64,000 nucleotides of DNA. It comes from Lonicera japonica (Eukaryota; Streptophyta; Magnoliopsida; Dipsacales; Caprifoliaceae). The notes beneath the pieces were generated by a model. That model searched no databases, was not told the DNA's origin, and was given only the letters and a program-made list of their open reading frames with translations. A program made the position numbers and the translations under genes. The stretch covers positions 33,821,226 through 33,885,225 of the forward strand of contig CM038467.1 of NCBI GenBank assembly GCA_021464415.1. Reading direction: 5' to 3'. How positions within the stretch are numbered: position 1 is the first letter of the stretch; the number at the start of each line of letters is the position of its first letter. Positions 23,338 to 36,826 of the stretch are shown one piece after another.

Positions 23338-26078
23338 TGTAACAACCCGCCTTTTAAAAGTAAGCGTTAACTGATGCTGTCTTTAATAATAGCTAAAAAT
23401 ATAGGCAAATTAATAAGATTAAACGCAACATCGTTTAAAATTCTAAAATTTCACGAAAATTCGGCATGATGCCTCTGTATATACAATATACCAATCCTGT
23501 TGAAAAATTTAAAGAATACAACTTTACAAGTTCAAATCCTTCATGGAAAAGAAAAATATTATAATACAAATCTCAATTGTTTTTTAAAGTAAAAGTAATT
23601 ACAAATCATCTCTTTAAAAATTAATTAGACACATGATACATGCAGTCAATGCCCAACAATTAGAGAAATACTACATATGACCAATGGTATTAAAGGATTA
23701 CGAAAAATCCCGCATTCTTCCCCGTGAACCCAATATAGCGCTACAAGATGAACCTGCAGTAAGAAACGAGGGAATGAGCCAATGCTGGCCCAGTGGGAAC
23801 CATAGGGGAAGGGGAAAATGCAATGCATATGCAACAAACCAATGTTTATAAGCTTCATGTTATAGAACAATAGTTATAAAAATTTAGCTTGTAAAATAGT
23901 CAATAATTTATACAATTAAAAATAAGTTGGTCCACCCCGGCATACTGACCTACCTCAAACAACCATATCCCAAGGTACAATCCCATTGTACCACTCATCA
24001 CACAATCCACCCACCTCCTCCTCCTCCTCGACCTAATACTTATACTAGACGGAATATACTACCCACAAACGCACCGCACCTTACCATGGGTCAGTGCACT
24101 GGTAACCAGATTTATGGCACCCCATCTTCCCATGGGTCTATGCAATAATATATAACAAGCATTTATATACCGGTGCTTATCCGGTTCCAACAATCTCAAT
24201 GTCTCAACATCGAACGGTAGTAGTAATGCCCAGGGATTTATTTTAATAATTAAAGTACTAATAACCCATGAATAAAGTAAAAACAATTATTTTAACAATT
24301 CTCATGAATAAATTTCTTAGCTTCACAATAATAATACAAATGCCATTTCATGGGTTAAATATACTGCTTTTGGCAAAATCATACTATTTTTCTATACAAA
24401 GTTCCTTTGTATAATCTTGAAAAAGGACCAACATTATAATTTAGTAAAAACCATCAATTAATGGTCAAAATTCTCATATTTGTTTAAGTTATGCATTGCA
24501 CCATTACTATACTCTTCATTCAATTAATGCCCTTTCAAGTGAAAAACAATTAAATGTAGTTCAAAACCACTTGGTAAGGCAACAATCCACCAATTAATAT
24601 GTCTAAACATAGTTTAAGAGACAATGAAATACTATGCATATTCATAATTTAATTTACATGCTCATGTTATCCATGCGTTGCTTTAACATTTGCTAAATCT
24701 TTCAATTTCATGAGTTTAATCCAAACTATCAAGTGGGGGTAACACTAGACCTTAGAAAATTCACAAATCACCATATGCATATCTAACTACAAGTTTTAAT
24801 CTTGTATTTGAAGGCATAATATTCTAGAAATTTAAGAAAACATGTAGTTTAATGAGTATTAGACATACATTGGTTGATTTCTAGTCATTTTGCTACCAAA
24901 ATCATAAAACAGTCCAAAAATACCAACATGCATGATAACCAACCTTGATATACATCATAATTAGTATTGTAAACATCTAAATGCCTCAGATCATAAAAAT
25001 ATCAATTTCTCCTAACACATGCAGAGAAAAATGGTGATTTTGATACCGAAAGGCTACATAATCTCTCTCGCAAGCAATATATTCAAAGAATGAGAGAAAA
25101 TGAGAGATTCCCATTTTAGTGAAGCTCTAACTTCAAAAATTAAGTGGATGATTGAGTCGAATCAAGAGAATCTCGAATATCTCCCAAATAGCTTCAAGCT
25201 TCAAAAATGGAGGATGAGGAAGATGATGAATAGTGATGGGTTAAGGATGATTTGGTGTTGATTTGGTGGAGATTTAGTGTATGGAGGATGGATGCCCAAT
25301 GATCTCTCAAACACCCCCTAAAAATAAGCTCTCAACTCTCTCTAGGGTGTTCTAAGAGTTGGGGTCAAAATATATGAAGAAAAAGGGTCAATCCCGCTTA
25401 TAAAAATAAAAATGGGCCCAGATTTTCTTGCCGGACCGGTATACCAAAAAGTCAATACTGGTTCGCGCTATAACTCCTTTTGGTCTGGAGCACTGTTTGT
25501 ATTTTGGTCATAATTTTTTTTGCTCGAAACTCCGATTTGGGTGATCTTTATGTCCACAAAAAAGTATTTCAAAGATCTACAACTTCTTAAAAGGAATTTT
25601 TCCCAAATTATGGATGAATAATTCTTAAAAATTCTTCGAAGACAGCACTCTGCCACGACATTACCAAACGATCAGATTTTGTTAACCGGCCTACTTCGCA
25701 CACTGTTTTGAGCAACGAGGAGAATGAATTGGCTTTTGGTCAAAACATGAAAGTTGTAAATAGGATAAAAATATAGACATAGGCACAAACGGGGACTTAA
25801 TCGGATAAGAAACGGAGAAACTACGATATCTCAAAGTTAGCTAAAAATTAGTTAATCGCGTAAAGTAGAAATACACAATTAATACCTCGATTTCAATTCG
25901 AACCACCCGAATTACAAAATGATTGTTCTCGAAGACTTAAGATACCTAATATGATATGCTAAAAGTGTTGGATCAACTAAAAAGGGTCCGAAACCAAAAG
26001 TTCATGCCCTAATAGAGATTAAACCTTAATCGGGCTTAAGAAGATGATTAACTCGAAAACGGAACACGGGGTGTTACA
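23338..26078 (-). mobile_element. long LTR (about 2.7 kb) of a Ty3-type retrotransposon
   Basis: On the minus strand this begins TGTAACACCCCGTG and ends GGGTTGTTACA, giving a 2741-bp unit with matched TGTAACA/TGTTACA-type ends. It is followed by a tRNA-Met-like primer site, TGGTATCGAGG with two mismatches. Long LTRs starting TGTAACACCCCG are typical of Ty3/gypsy chromovirus-type elements in plants; that assignment is inference, as no coding domain is present. It truncates the PFP pseudogene 20 bp after its last readable exon. Confidence 0.65.
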
Positions 26079-26589
26079 AATTAAGTAAAATAAATACCTG
26101 TACAATCCCATGTGGGTCTCTTTCAAGCAAAAGTTGCTCCTGAATTGCTTGAGGTAAAAATTCAAAAAACTGATGTGACTAACTTTTAAGTTTCTTTTTC
26201 CACCGTCCTTCTTTATCAACAATATCATGGGCAGGGATTTCATTAAGCTCCGCAATAAGTTGTTGTACTTGCCTATCGCAAAGTACTGTCAATAACTGCA
26301 AAAGAATAAAAAATATCTAAGAGTGTGTTTCATAGGCCACTTTTGGGGGGAAATGGATATTTTCATTAGTTTCCATCCACTTCCGATCTTTTGATGTTCA
26401 ATAGCCAAACATTCCTAGTGAAAAAAAATTTCATGGGATGGTCATATAATTCGACAAATTCCTTAAAGGGCTAGAATTTCATTTCTTAAATCCCTCAAAA
26501 TAATTAAAATTCCATGGGAAATATTGCACGTATTTTGAGGTCAAGCTGGCCTTGTACTTCATACAATATTTACTCTTTTATCTTTTGTG

Positions 26590-26817
26590 TTTCATTGGCA
26601 CTGAAAGATATAACCGTTTAAAAATGATAGTCCCACTTTAACTTTAGTACTTTTCAAATAAACAATTAATTTTACTTAACCTGGTTAAATAACACAACAA
26701 GGTTTCTGTTTTGAGATATGGTATATTGATTATGTCCTGAAAATGAAACAAGACTATTAATTTGAGACATCTCGAAAAGGAAAGTTGGATTGTCTTTTTG
26801 AGACAGAGGGAGTACAT
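26590..26817. mobile_element. Stowaway-like MITE fragment
   Basis: The right end GAGACAGAGGGAGTACATTA resembles the TACTCCCTCYGT-type ends of plant Stowaway/mariner MITEs. The left end is degenerate. It lies in a PFP pseudogene intron. Confidence 0.35.
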
Positions 26818-27315
26818 TATTGTTCATTAGATAACATTTTCCATGAAAACTAACTACTAGGATTTCAATGATCTAGAACTCAGGCCTTTTCTATCTTTTT
26901 CCCTGTTAAAAATCAAACCTTAAAGATTAAGGTTATTAATATCACTAGCTATGCACATCCAAACCTTAACAATTTAGCAATCAATCTCCGAGAAGAACGA
27001 GGGCAATGTAGAAAAAAATGTTACAATTAGGATATAAATTACATACTTCTGGAATGAAATCAATTAGGCTTTCGGGTATAAGTATAACACCATAATTATA
27101 ACCAATTTTTTTGCGTTTACAGATTATGTTTGTCATATAATCTATAACATTCTTCAATGTTTGCTTCTGAGTAGCAACCTACATTAACATAAAATCTTGT
27201 TAAAACTAAATGGGGAATCACAGGTGATAGCCCAAACTTTTAAAAAAATTAAAGATGACTTTATATAATTTGGATTGGTCATTCAAACATTATAAGGCAA
27301 CAATATAATTTGTCA

Positions 27316-27435
<120 letters not shown>

Positions 27436-28264
27436 TTAGAGAAGAAAAAATAACATGAAGCTACGTATTTTAAGGCAAACATATAAAACTGCATATGCAG
27501 AATTAGGTTATGGTTGCCTTTAGATAACTACATAAAAGCCATATATAAAATGAAACAAAGTAGTCTTAAAAACAAGACATAAAAAAAGCTGACCTTAATC
27601 TGCAAAAGGTAGTGCTAGGTTGTTTGCCTCTTTAAATGATGTTTGCCACACATAAGGCTTAAAGTTCTAAAACATTAATGTATGCCAATATGAAAGGCTA
27701 TTTCTTTGTTTCTACTCAGTAATCAGAAGTTGCATCAGAAATTGAGTATATTTTATATAATCATATATGGAATTAAAATTGACTAAATAGCAAACTTTGG
27801 TCTTTAGTGTAGTACATGGTCATTAAGAAAACCAATATATATAGAGAATGAAAGATATTACCAAATTTTCCATTCGCTATATTGTTTTGAACTATTTGAC
27901 ATAACTTAAAATAATATAAGTAATATTAAGAATGCCATTGTCCCATATCATAATAATGATGCCATCAGAACAACGAAGTGGACTCTTGGGTTTAATTTTG
28001 AAATGTTGGCAAAAGAAAAGAAAACAAGATAATATAAAAAGAGAAGGCATTATCACAAACTCACAACCAAAAGGACAAAAGGCTATCAGTTGCCTATTCA
28101 TTATAAGAGTTTTAATTTCACATTGACTAGCCATTGCACAACTTATAGCTGCTAAAATAGTGCTTCTTTTGTAAACTTTGTTTGTTACAATAATGTTATA
28201 CACAACCTCTTCAGGTTCCCGTCAAATATATCATAACATGTGTTCACATGCATGAAATGCAAAA

Positions 28265-29824
28265 TGTTGGTCGGAAAACAACCCTAGGGGGGTGAATAGG
28301 GTTTTAAAAACTTAATGCAGAATTAAAACGTTTTTAAAATGTTTAAGCAAAGTAACTTAGTTAAGCAACAATATCAAGGAAATAATCAATATCAAGTAAT
28401 CAATCCAAAGACAAGCAAATAAGCAATCTCAAAATACAAGCAATAATATAGCAATAAAAAGAGAGCTTGAGTTTAAAAAGATTAAACTAATTTGAAGCTC
28501 AAGACTTTTGTCCTCACGATTCAGTTTCTTAAACCATACGTCCGCGCTCGGTTCGTTCCCCGAGAATTTCCACTATTCAATCTTCTTCAGGTGAAAATCA
28601 AACATCAATACAAATGTTGTTATGCACACAACACTTATAATGTAGCTATACACACTACACTTCTTATAAGATATGCTCTCTTACTCTACAAAGAGACCAA
28701 CTCTATTTTAAAATTAAGAATAAATTATTTGTGATAATACACACCAATACAATAACTCTCAAGTGTTTACAAGATATGAAAATTAGCTCACACTAGAAGT
28801 TATCTAGTTTTGATCAAAAATATATAGCTCAAAAGATGAAAGATTGACCAAAGTGTGTTATTAAATCTTTGTATATTTGAATATATGAATAATAGAGTAT
28901 TAAAATGATTCAAGGTATATTAAAATATATCTAAGACCTCATATATATAGCTTGCAAAAGCATATGGCCGTTAGGGGTGATTGAGAAAGGTTTTGGGTCA
29001 AAGGTATACATTTTCAAACTTTTCCAACAGCTAGTTTTGTTGATTAGAAATTCAAATTTTATTCTATTTATTTTGATCATATCTCCTAATCTAACTGTTG
29101 GATCATACTCAAATTTTGGTTATAAGTGCTAAGAGATGTTAACTAACTACTGCAAAAATTTCAAGGTGATCGGTGTTCGGGAAGGCCTCCATCAGACCGT
29201 TAAATTAAAGCTGTATAAAAACTGAGCGAATCTTAAATGTAAAATAATAATATTTTTGCAATTTAGTTCCAAATACAATTATAATGATTTGTGAACCTCA
29301 AAGATATGTTTATAAGATACCTATTTTTGTAAGAGCTTAAAATATGATCATTTAAAATTAATATGAATATATTTTGAAACTCGGTCTTTGTAAAATAATG
29401 TTTTTCAAAGAAATTCAATTTCAAGCTTGTTTGAATCAATCTTTAAAAGATGTATGAATATGTTTGAGGTATAAGGATTTGATCAATAAAGTAACTTTAC
29501 ATAAATTTTAAGCACTCACTCAATTACTGAATTAACGAGTCTTTGAATGCTTTGATTTGTTTCTACGAATTGATCTTCACTTGAAACTTTTTCCTAAAAG
29601 CTTTTCATATACTTTTTTGATCCTTTGTGCTTCATGATTTGTATTGAGAGATTTGATCTTTTTTGTCTTGTCCAATGATCGAATAGTGAAATAGTGATCA
29701 TTGTCATGTTTTTTTTTGAATTTTTCAAGTAAATGAACTATATACTTATATCAAAAAACATGTTAAATTACACATGATTGATTTATTGTTATTATCAAAA
29801 TAAGATTAAGACTTTAGGTCAACA
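28265..29824 (+). mobile_element. solo LTR, Sirevirus/copia-like
   Basis: 1560-bp LTR starting TGTTGGTCGGAAAACAACCC and ending GGTCAACA, flanked by perfect 5-bp duplications CAAAA (28260-28264 and 29825-29829). No internal sequence remains, so the element was removed by LTR-LTR recombination. The start sequence with CCCTAGGGGGGTGAATAGGG resembles Sirevirus LTRs as I know them; the family name is inference. It lies in a large intron of the PFP pseudogene. Confidence 0.85.
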
Positions 29825-31139
29825 CAAAATAAAACGGAGTATCATATATATACATATAAATATGGAAAATGGCACATTTTAACCATATTATGAATGGAAA
29901 TAATAATACTTTACATGAGAATTTCTGCCTAATTTAATGCACTTTATAATTTTAATTTTTTTATTTATAGGTGTGTAACATGTACCGGACACATGTTAAC
30001 ATAACCCTATATATAACTAGTACACTTAAAATAATAGTACTTTTTAGTTGAACGAGCATCTATCATGACATTTCCAATCATCTCAACATATATCTGGATA
30101 TTTATAGAAATGAGAGAAAAATCATAAGTACTACCTGATGGTGGATTATTTAATTTTAAAAAATACATACTCAGCATAGACCTTAGAGCATATATTAGGA
30201 AACTATGAGCCAAAAGTTTATCACGACTTCTGGAATAGAAGAAAATAAAACTCATTTTGCTCGATATGATTGATTATGGAAGACCAAGAAAATGTAATTC
30301 TTGTTATTCACCCAAATATTGGATGACTTTTCAATATCCACTAACTTATCTAATATTCTCATTTTTATTAATTAACAAAAAGTACATTATTCAAAAAGTT
30401 TAAATGAATGTGACTTCTAGTTAGAATATATTACAAAGAATTTTACAGTGGCACAATTCTCTTTCCAGTGGAAAAGGGAAAGCAAATTAGCAGAGACTAC
30501 ATATAGAAAACAATGACTCCTTTAGAAAATTATTGCCCCTTTATTACCAGTGATGTGGTAAAAAAAGTATATAAACAATAAAAGATGACTGAGTAAGGTA
30601 TGAATTTGCTTAAATAACATGCCTTATACTGTTAGCAACTAAGGGTCAACTGAGGGTGCTTAATACATAATAGCCATATCGCCATTATTTTAAAGACAAG
30701 ATAGTATCTTTACGGGGACCACCAATACCCTCACAATCACTGTTGAATCCATTGTTGCATTATGCTAATAATAGTGAACCAAAAGTGTTGTGGCTTCAAA
30801 GCTACCTACTTATTACAAGAAGAAACTTTGACAAATGACAAATCCTACACTATTTTTATCCATTTTGTCCCATAAATAGATACCCTTTTCCATTACACCA
30901 CAAGGTCATAACAACTAAATATACAATTATGTATGCATATGAAATTTTGGTCTTTGCAATGTGAACGCTTTAACAACCAAAAGCGTATAGAAGTGCCACA
31001 AATTATATATTTGCATAAGCATTTGAGTCATTCCGAAATAACAATATGGTTTAAATGTGGTTGCAAAAGTTTTGTGTTTCTACCATTATTTATAGTGCAT
31101 AATGTGGTCATAATAGACATGTGCCTTTGATAAGGCCCT

Positions 31140-31377
31140 TGAGATTTAAAATGACCTCAAACTCTAAGTATGAAATAAATTATAAAACATAAAGACATAA
31201 AGACAAATTTCCATTGCGAAATATGTACAACAAAATGTAGCAAAGTTTGAGAAAGTATAAGGAAATAAGCACAAAAACTTATAAAGATGTAAAATAAATT
31301 GCCGTCACGAAATATGTATAAAAAAATATAACAAAAGTCTAAGGAAGTTTTAGAAAATAAGTCAAAAACTTAATTAC
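31140..31377. repeat. diverged direct repeat in PFP intron
   Basis: Two units containing CGAAATATGTA(C/T)A(A) and a following AAGT-rich stretch, about 110 bp apart (near 31218 and 31308). Probably an old local duplication. Confidence 0.4.
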
Positions 31378-32608
31378 CTTGCATGCTGTATCAAATCCAA
31401 AAAAACGTAGGAACTTCTTTACACTTCAAGTCACCATCAATAATCTTCGGGCATCCAATAACACGACTTTTCAATTTTTCCCCCCTTGAACAATTTAAAC
31501 GGAAAAAGAACATTAAGCAAAGTCCAATTGATACATTAAATAGTGGGATAAATGTTAATAGACGCTGAGAAACGCAATGAACCTAAAGTTTTCAGCAAGA
31601 AGGCAAGCATTTGTGTTCGAATCATCCTCGCCTATGACTAGCCCATTCAAATCAAGTTTCACTGCTATTTTTTTCGTTTTCTTAAATTGAAAGGCAAGAC
31701 TATGCAACCACGGTTACTAGTCACTATATCTATAAAATGCTAATAAAGAAGAAGATAGTTATAATTATACATGATTCTAATGAAAAACCATTACATCCAA
31801 ATCTAATGAAAAAAATCTTAAGAAAAGCAAACAAACATAAAAAATGAAACACAAATACCTGTTCAGGGGTTTCAATCTTATCCCTGCCACTACATATCAT
31901 ATCAAAACCTCCCTGAAGCATAAACAGAGTGGAAATAATGTTAGTTACAAATTGTTTTTCTTTATTTATAAAAAGAAATGCGCATAACATGCCAATTCAA
32001 CCAAAAGAGTGTATAAGGCTAAGAAAAATATTTAAACCAAACAAATTGAATTATTGAACTCTTTTACCCTCTAAACCACTTACATATTACTTTGACATAA
32101 AATAATGGTTAACTTGTACAGTTGATCTTACAAGTTCATTGGATTTTCTACATACAAGCAAATATGCAATTACAATACGAAAGTATCATCTGATTTCTGT
32201 AAGGATAAACAAAGTCTGTTGTCAGCTCAACATAATTATAATTCATAATCCCAGCAGGATCTCCTTTAAAGCCATACATTGTACTACCCTTGGTTTGATC
32301 TTGTAAGTAATCTAGTGTAACCAAACCAAGCAGTAATTATGTTTGTATAAGTGTGTGTATATATATAACTGAATCATGGAATCTCTTTATGGATAAAAAA
32401 TATATAAGATTAAAAACAAACAAGATTATGCTCACCAAAAATTCCACAAATCACATTGTGTCCACTGGTGGCCTGTCCTCTTGAAAGCGCAACCCCAATC
32501 TTCAAACCCTGACTTGGTGTCACCCCTGCATTGTTAGGCACAAGATTTGCCAAGGGCTGCCCAAATAAATTGGGGAAAAGCTTTGCAATCTCATTTGCAT
32601 TGTTATTA

Positions 32609-34581
32609 CTACATAATGAATTTAAAACTAATCTATATACAAATTTGTGTGAATATAAACTAGTATATGAATGCATCTGTGTCTGTGCCTATAGCGTAGC
32701 AGCAACTTTATTATAATGTACTCTTGCACAATATGCGATTGTGCCTACTAGAAGCCAAACTCCATAATAACAAAGTATTCTATACATATACAACATATTA
32801 TTTATTTAGATACATTTATCTATATTCGGTTGCCTTTAATTTGTTGATTGAGACCAAAGAATATGAGAAAATAGACATAGTAATTAAGAGTGTATGTTGA
32901 TTGTGCCAAAAATTAAAAGGAATTCAAACCTATTAGGTCATTCCTAGTATGTTATACAAATACATGTATACATTTATATGATTGAATATTTATAAGTGTT
33001 GAATATATATATATATATAAATATATAATTATATGTATATTTGTATATGGATTATTTAGTTAGATACGTATATCTATACATTGGCCATTAATTTGTATGG
33101 ATTGGAACCTTTTATTGAAAGATTCAAAGTTGACATTTTATTGCGATAGAAAAAAATAAAAGTAAATTCAAACTGAATATTAGTTGTATGTTAAATCAAT
33201 TCATATATATATATATATATATTATACATGAATAAACATTTACAAGTGTTAAAGTCAATAAATTTGACCTATTATTGATGTAAAAATATTTATATAAGGC
33301 TCATAAAAATATATATATTAGACCTGGATTTCCGATGGCAGAACTCTTTGGTCCCTCAACAACCTTGAAGGAGTTTTGGAGAACAGAAAGGATAGGGAGG
33401 GATACTTTAAGGCGGCTTGTCTAAACTTTGCTGTACGCAGAGGCGAGGTGGCCAAGTGTTACTCCAGAAGATGTTTTTCTAGCGGTGGAGGACATGATCG
33501 GCAATAAGTCTATTAGATAGAGAGAAAAGGGAGATAATTTGAAGTATGTTTTGCATTTTAAAGATGCTTTGAAGATGGAGAGTTGGTTAGGGCAAGGGTA
33601 GAAGAGTAATTATGGTAGGGATAAGTAGTTGGGGGCAGTATTTGAATGATTAATCTCTTAACTTCCCTATTTTCACTGATTTGATTTTTTTTATATATCC
33701 GGTAATGTCAACTTTTCATGTTTAGTTCAGAAAAAGAAAAAGGAGAATGACCCGCTTGAATGTCTATATTCGACTCTCACTAATTATAAATACAACATTA
33801 CTTATTTCATCTAGTAATATAAGTTAAAGTCATTTTATTTTCTTAAATTTTTTATCTCCTATTATATATTTAATAGGCAATATAGCTTCTACAATTGCGC
33901 TAATTATTTGTTTTTCCATTTCTTTACTTTAAATTATTTATTTTGAAATGAATTAAATTGTATCTATTGTTATTTTCCAAAAAAATGCAAATGTTTTAAA
34001 TTATATTCTTAAAAACATGCTAACACTTTAGATTCAAGCATTTTGCTAAATGGTTGAATGCTGATATTATCAAATAGGCAACTAAGGTTTGATTCTCCTC
34101 TCTACTCACTTTTCACATCGAACCATTAGAACTATCTAGCCAATTGTACAAAGAAAATATGTTGACACTAAGATCGTAACATATTGCAACACACAAGATT
34201 GTGGAGTGCAAATTCTAGTTCAATTTGAATATTAAATTTATACACATGGGAATGATTTAGTGATGTATTTTTGTATAACACTTTTGGTGTATTAAATCAT
34301 CCGGTGTGTATAAGTTTAATATATAAACTTTTATTATTTAAGTAATAATAGCAAATAAACAAGACTCATACTTTGAACTTAGAAGAAAAAAACAACACAC
34401 AATTTACTTGAACTTATGACATAGAGGTCACGTTGCATTTTTTATTTTCTCATATCGTCAATATCCATTCCAAACAATCTTATGCTCAAATAATCTCAAA
34501 TACCAAACTTATTTACATGAGCCATCAAAATTTGAAATGTTGAGAGCTTTTTAATTCCAAATAAAAATAAAGATATTTTTA
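32609..34581. other. intergenic, with a short coding-like relic
   Basis: Mostly AT-rich with TA microsatellites near 33005 and 33205. At 33310-33640 base composition shifts towards GC, and a plus-strand frame reads LLYAEARWPSVTPEDVFLA, bounded by stops. The family was not recognised. Confidence 0.45.
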
Positions 34582-35370
34582 TTGCTTGCATGGCTTGATG
34601 TTTTGTTTTTGAAATATGATTTACGGCGTCGAGGGGTGAAAATTGATATTATATGTGGGAGTGCAAATAAGTCTCTTATGCATGTTTTACATGATTATAT
34701 TGGTGTTAAAATGGTTTCGAATGAACTTGGTCTAAATTATAACTCAAAGTTTTTTATTAATCATTTATATTCACATTGGATTGAGGAGGCATTGCTTTCT
34801 TTAGGTGGTGAGGAGTTTGATTTTATTGCTTCCACTATTCAACATTTGTGGTTTAATAGAAATTCAGTTGTTCATGGCAAGGCTTGTTACTTACCTCCAT
34901 TGGGTTTCTCTATTAAGGTGGATTTTGATGCAACCACATTAACTAATGTTCATTTTATGTGTATTGGAGTTGTTATTCGCGATATCATTCGTGTCTTTTT
35001 CATGGGATTTTCTGTGCGTGTCTCATTGCTCCTATATGCAAAATGTGCCAAAGCATTCACGATATGTCAAGCGGTGTAGCTAGCTGTTAAATATTGTTCT
35101 CAAAGGTGACTGGTTGTTAATAATACTTTTTTTGGGGAATCTTGATGTTATTTTTCTTGCACTCTAGGTGTTTGGTAAGTGACAAGTGTAGATTTCTCAT
35201 TTATGTTCTAAATGGGAGGTGTCTTTTATGTGACGCGAAGGGAACTTTGTTGCCCAATGTTCAAAAATACGATGCACAAGTTGATGATTATATCTCCTAG
35301 GTGGAAAACGCTCCAGAATTTTGGTCATCTCTTACCCAGTTTGATGTAGCTACCTTTCTAATCAATAAAT
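34582..35370 (+). pseudogene. LINE (L1-type) RNase H-domain relic
   Basis: An open frame (34582-35079, 165 codons) reads FDFIASTIQHLWFNRNSVVHG and then VDFDATTL...IGVVIRDIIRVFF, the pattern at the end of plant LINE reverse transcriptases that leads into an RNase H-like domain. After frameshifts and stops, 35215-35370 continues with REGNFVAQCSK and VENAPEFWSSL, the usual C-terminus. Catalytic residues are largely lost, and no upstream reverse transcriptase was seen. Confidence 0.65.
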
Positions 35371-35746
35371 TTCATTGTTCGCGTAATAAAAATAATAAAA
35401 ATCTCCTTAACCTTTTGTTTTGGGTACCTTATATTAGCAAACCAATTATCTCTTTGGTAGACTATAATAATATTTTAAGAAGTTATACTATATACTTATA
35501 GAATTGTACATTACATTGATAATAAGTATAATTATTTTAACAATAATAATATAATACCATATATTTTTTTAATAAAGTGTGCATTTTGAATCCCAATCAT
35601 CTTTTAAAATAGAACCCGCATTTGCATCACTGTGCTTCAAAAATAAAATAAATGAAAAAAGAATCTCACGAAAGGGCAAGTTGCTCCGCCTATGATTACA
35701 TTGGGAAAGGGTTTTGGACCTCGAACGAACCCGCGAACCGTAAAAA

Positions 35747-35752
35747 TGGGCC
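35747..35752 (+). promoter_or_regulatory. site II-type element TGGGCC upstream of L30
   Basis: TGGGCC about 285 bp upstream of the L30 start codon. Site II (TGGGCY) elements are known in promoters of plant ribosomal and mitochondrial protein genes, where TCP factors bind. Confidence 0.5.
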
Positions 35753-35864
35753 AGGTAGACCCATTGCAAAAAGCCAACCGGACTGGACACTCTCTTAATG
35801 ATCATCTTCAGTTCATCACTCTGTAGTTTTCTGCTCCGAAAGCAATACCTACAGTGAAGAAGAC

Positions 35865-35873
35865 AAACCCTAA
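35865..35873 (+). promoter_or_regulatory. telo-box AAACCCTAA upstream of L30
   Basis: Perfect telo-box about 160 bp before the L30 start codon. Telo-boxes commonly pair with site II elements in plant ribosomal protein promoters, usually near the transcription start. Confidence 0.55.
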
Positions 35874-36034
35874 ATCCATCACAAGGTTCCCCCAATTCAT
35901 GCATATACGCACACTTCTATTTCTATCTGTTTGAGATTTCATTTCCATTTCAATAACGGATTGATTTTCTCACACGATTGACTCTGATTTTAATTTTTTA
36001 GGTTAAAAGGTGGACAGAAAAAAGTAAACACACA

Positions 36035-36826
36035 ATGAATGCTTTCAGGGCTTACAAAGCGTGTGTTCCAATTGCTTGGAGCCCGAACATATACATAACG
36101 CTGGTGAGAGGGATTCCAGGTACAAGGAGACTTCACCGGCGCACGTTAGAAGCGTTGCGCCTTCGCAAGTGCAATCGCACTGTTATGCGATGGAATACTC
36201 CTACTGTTAGAGGAATGCTTCAACAGGTAGGTTTTATATATTTTTCCTTTATGAGTAGTGCTAAACAAACTAAAAATTTGTACAATCTTTTAGTTGTAGC
36301 ACCAATTAGATTAAAATAAGACTAGTGCTAAACATTACTCAATTTGTGGGCAAAACTTTTTTACACAAACAGTTGTGGCATCAATCAAATAAGAGAACTG
36401 CTAAAGGTAGATAATGTTTGTACAATTTTTTAATACAAACTGATGTGCCATCAATCAGATACTAGAAAAGATAGACAGGTAATTGAATGCGTGGTCCGTA
36501 CCAGTTCATTTGAGTGGCATTACATTAGTTTGTACAGAAATTAAGCAAGCCTAGCACTTTAGGAAAGGCAGATAACACATAGCACTGCAGATAACACATT
36601 CAACGTGTGGCCCACCAGTTCATTTGGATGGTGCACCTGTATAAAAAAGTTAAGTAATCCTAATTTTGTCCTTCCTTATTTGCTGATTTTTTTTCCCTTA
36701 AATCAGGTTAAGAGGTTGGTTGTGGTTGAGACTGAAGAGATGTATAAAGCTCGTAAGCAGAAGGAGGAAAACCATCGCGCTATTCGCCCGCCATTGGTTG
36801 TGAGTCATCTCACTGCTCCTGAGTGA
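36035..36826 (+). CDS. mitochondrial-type ribosomal protein L30 (uL30m)
   Basis: Two exons, 36035-36226 and 36707-36826, joined by a GT-AG intron in phase 0, giving 103 aa. The N-terminal half carries the L30 core (ITLVRGIPGTRRLHRRTLEA, LRLRKCNRTVMRWNTPTVRGM). The second exon reads VKRLVVVETEEMY, closing the L30 fold, then a basic tail. It is a bacterial-type L30 of the large ribosomal subunit; the nuclear gene, short basic N-terminus and plant homologues point to mitochondria. The start is the first ATG after a possible 5' UTR intron (acceptor TTTTTTAG at about 36001). Site II and telo-box motifs lie upstream. All splice sites and the frame look intact. Confidence 0.93.

Noticed and set aside
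20056..26078. Treating 20056-20638 and 23338-26078 as the two LTRs of one element
   Set aside because: Their sequences and lengths differ, so they belong to different elements.
35569..35904. 111-codon minus-strand frame upstream of L30
   Set aside because: It overlaps the L30 promoter and 5' UTR region (site II and telo-box) and has no recognisable domain.
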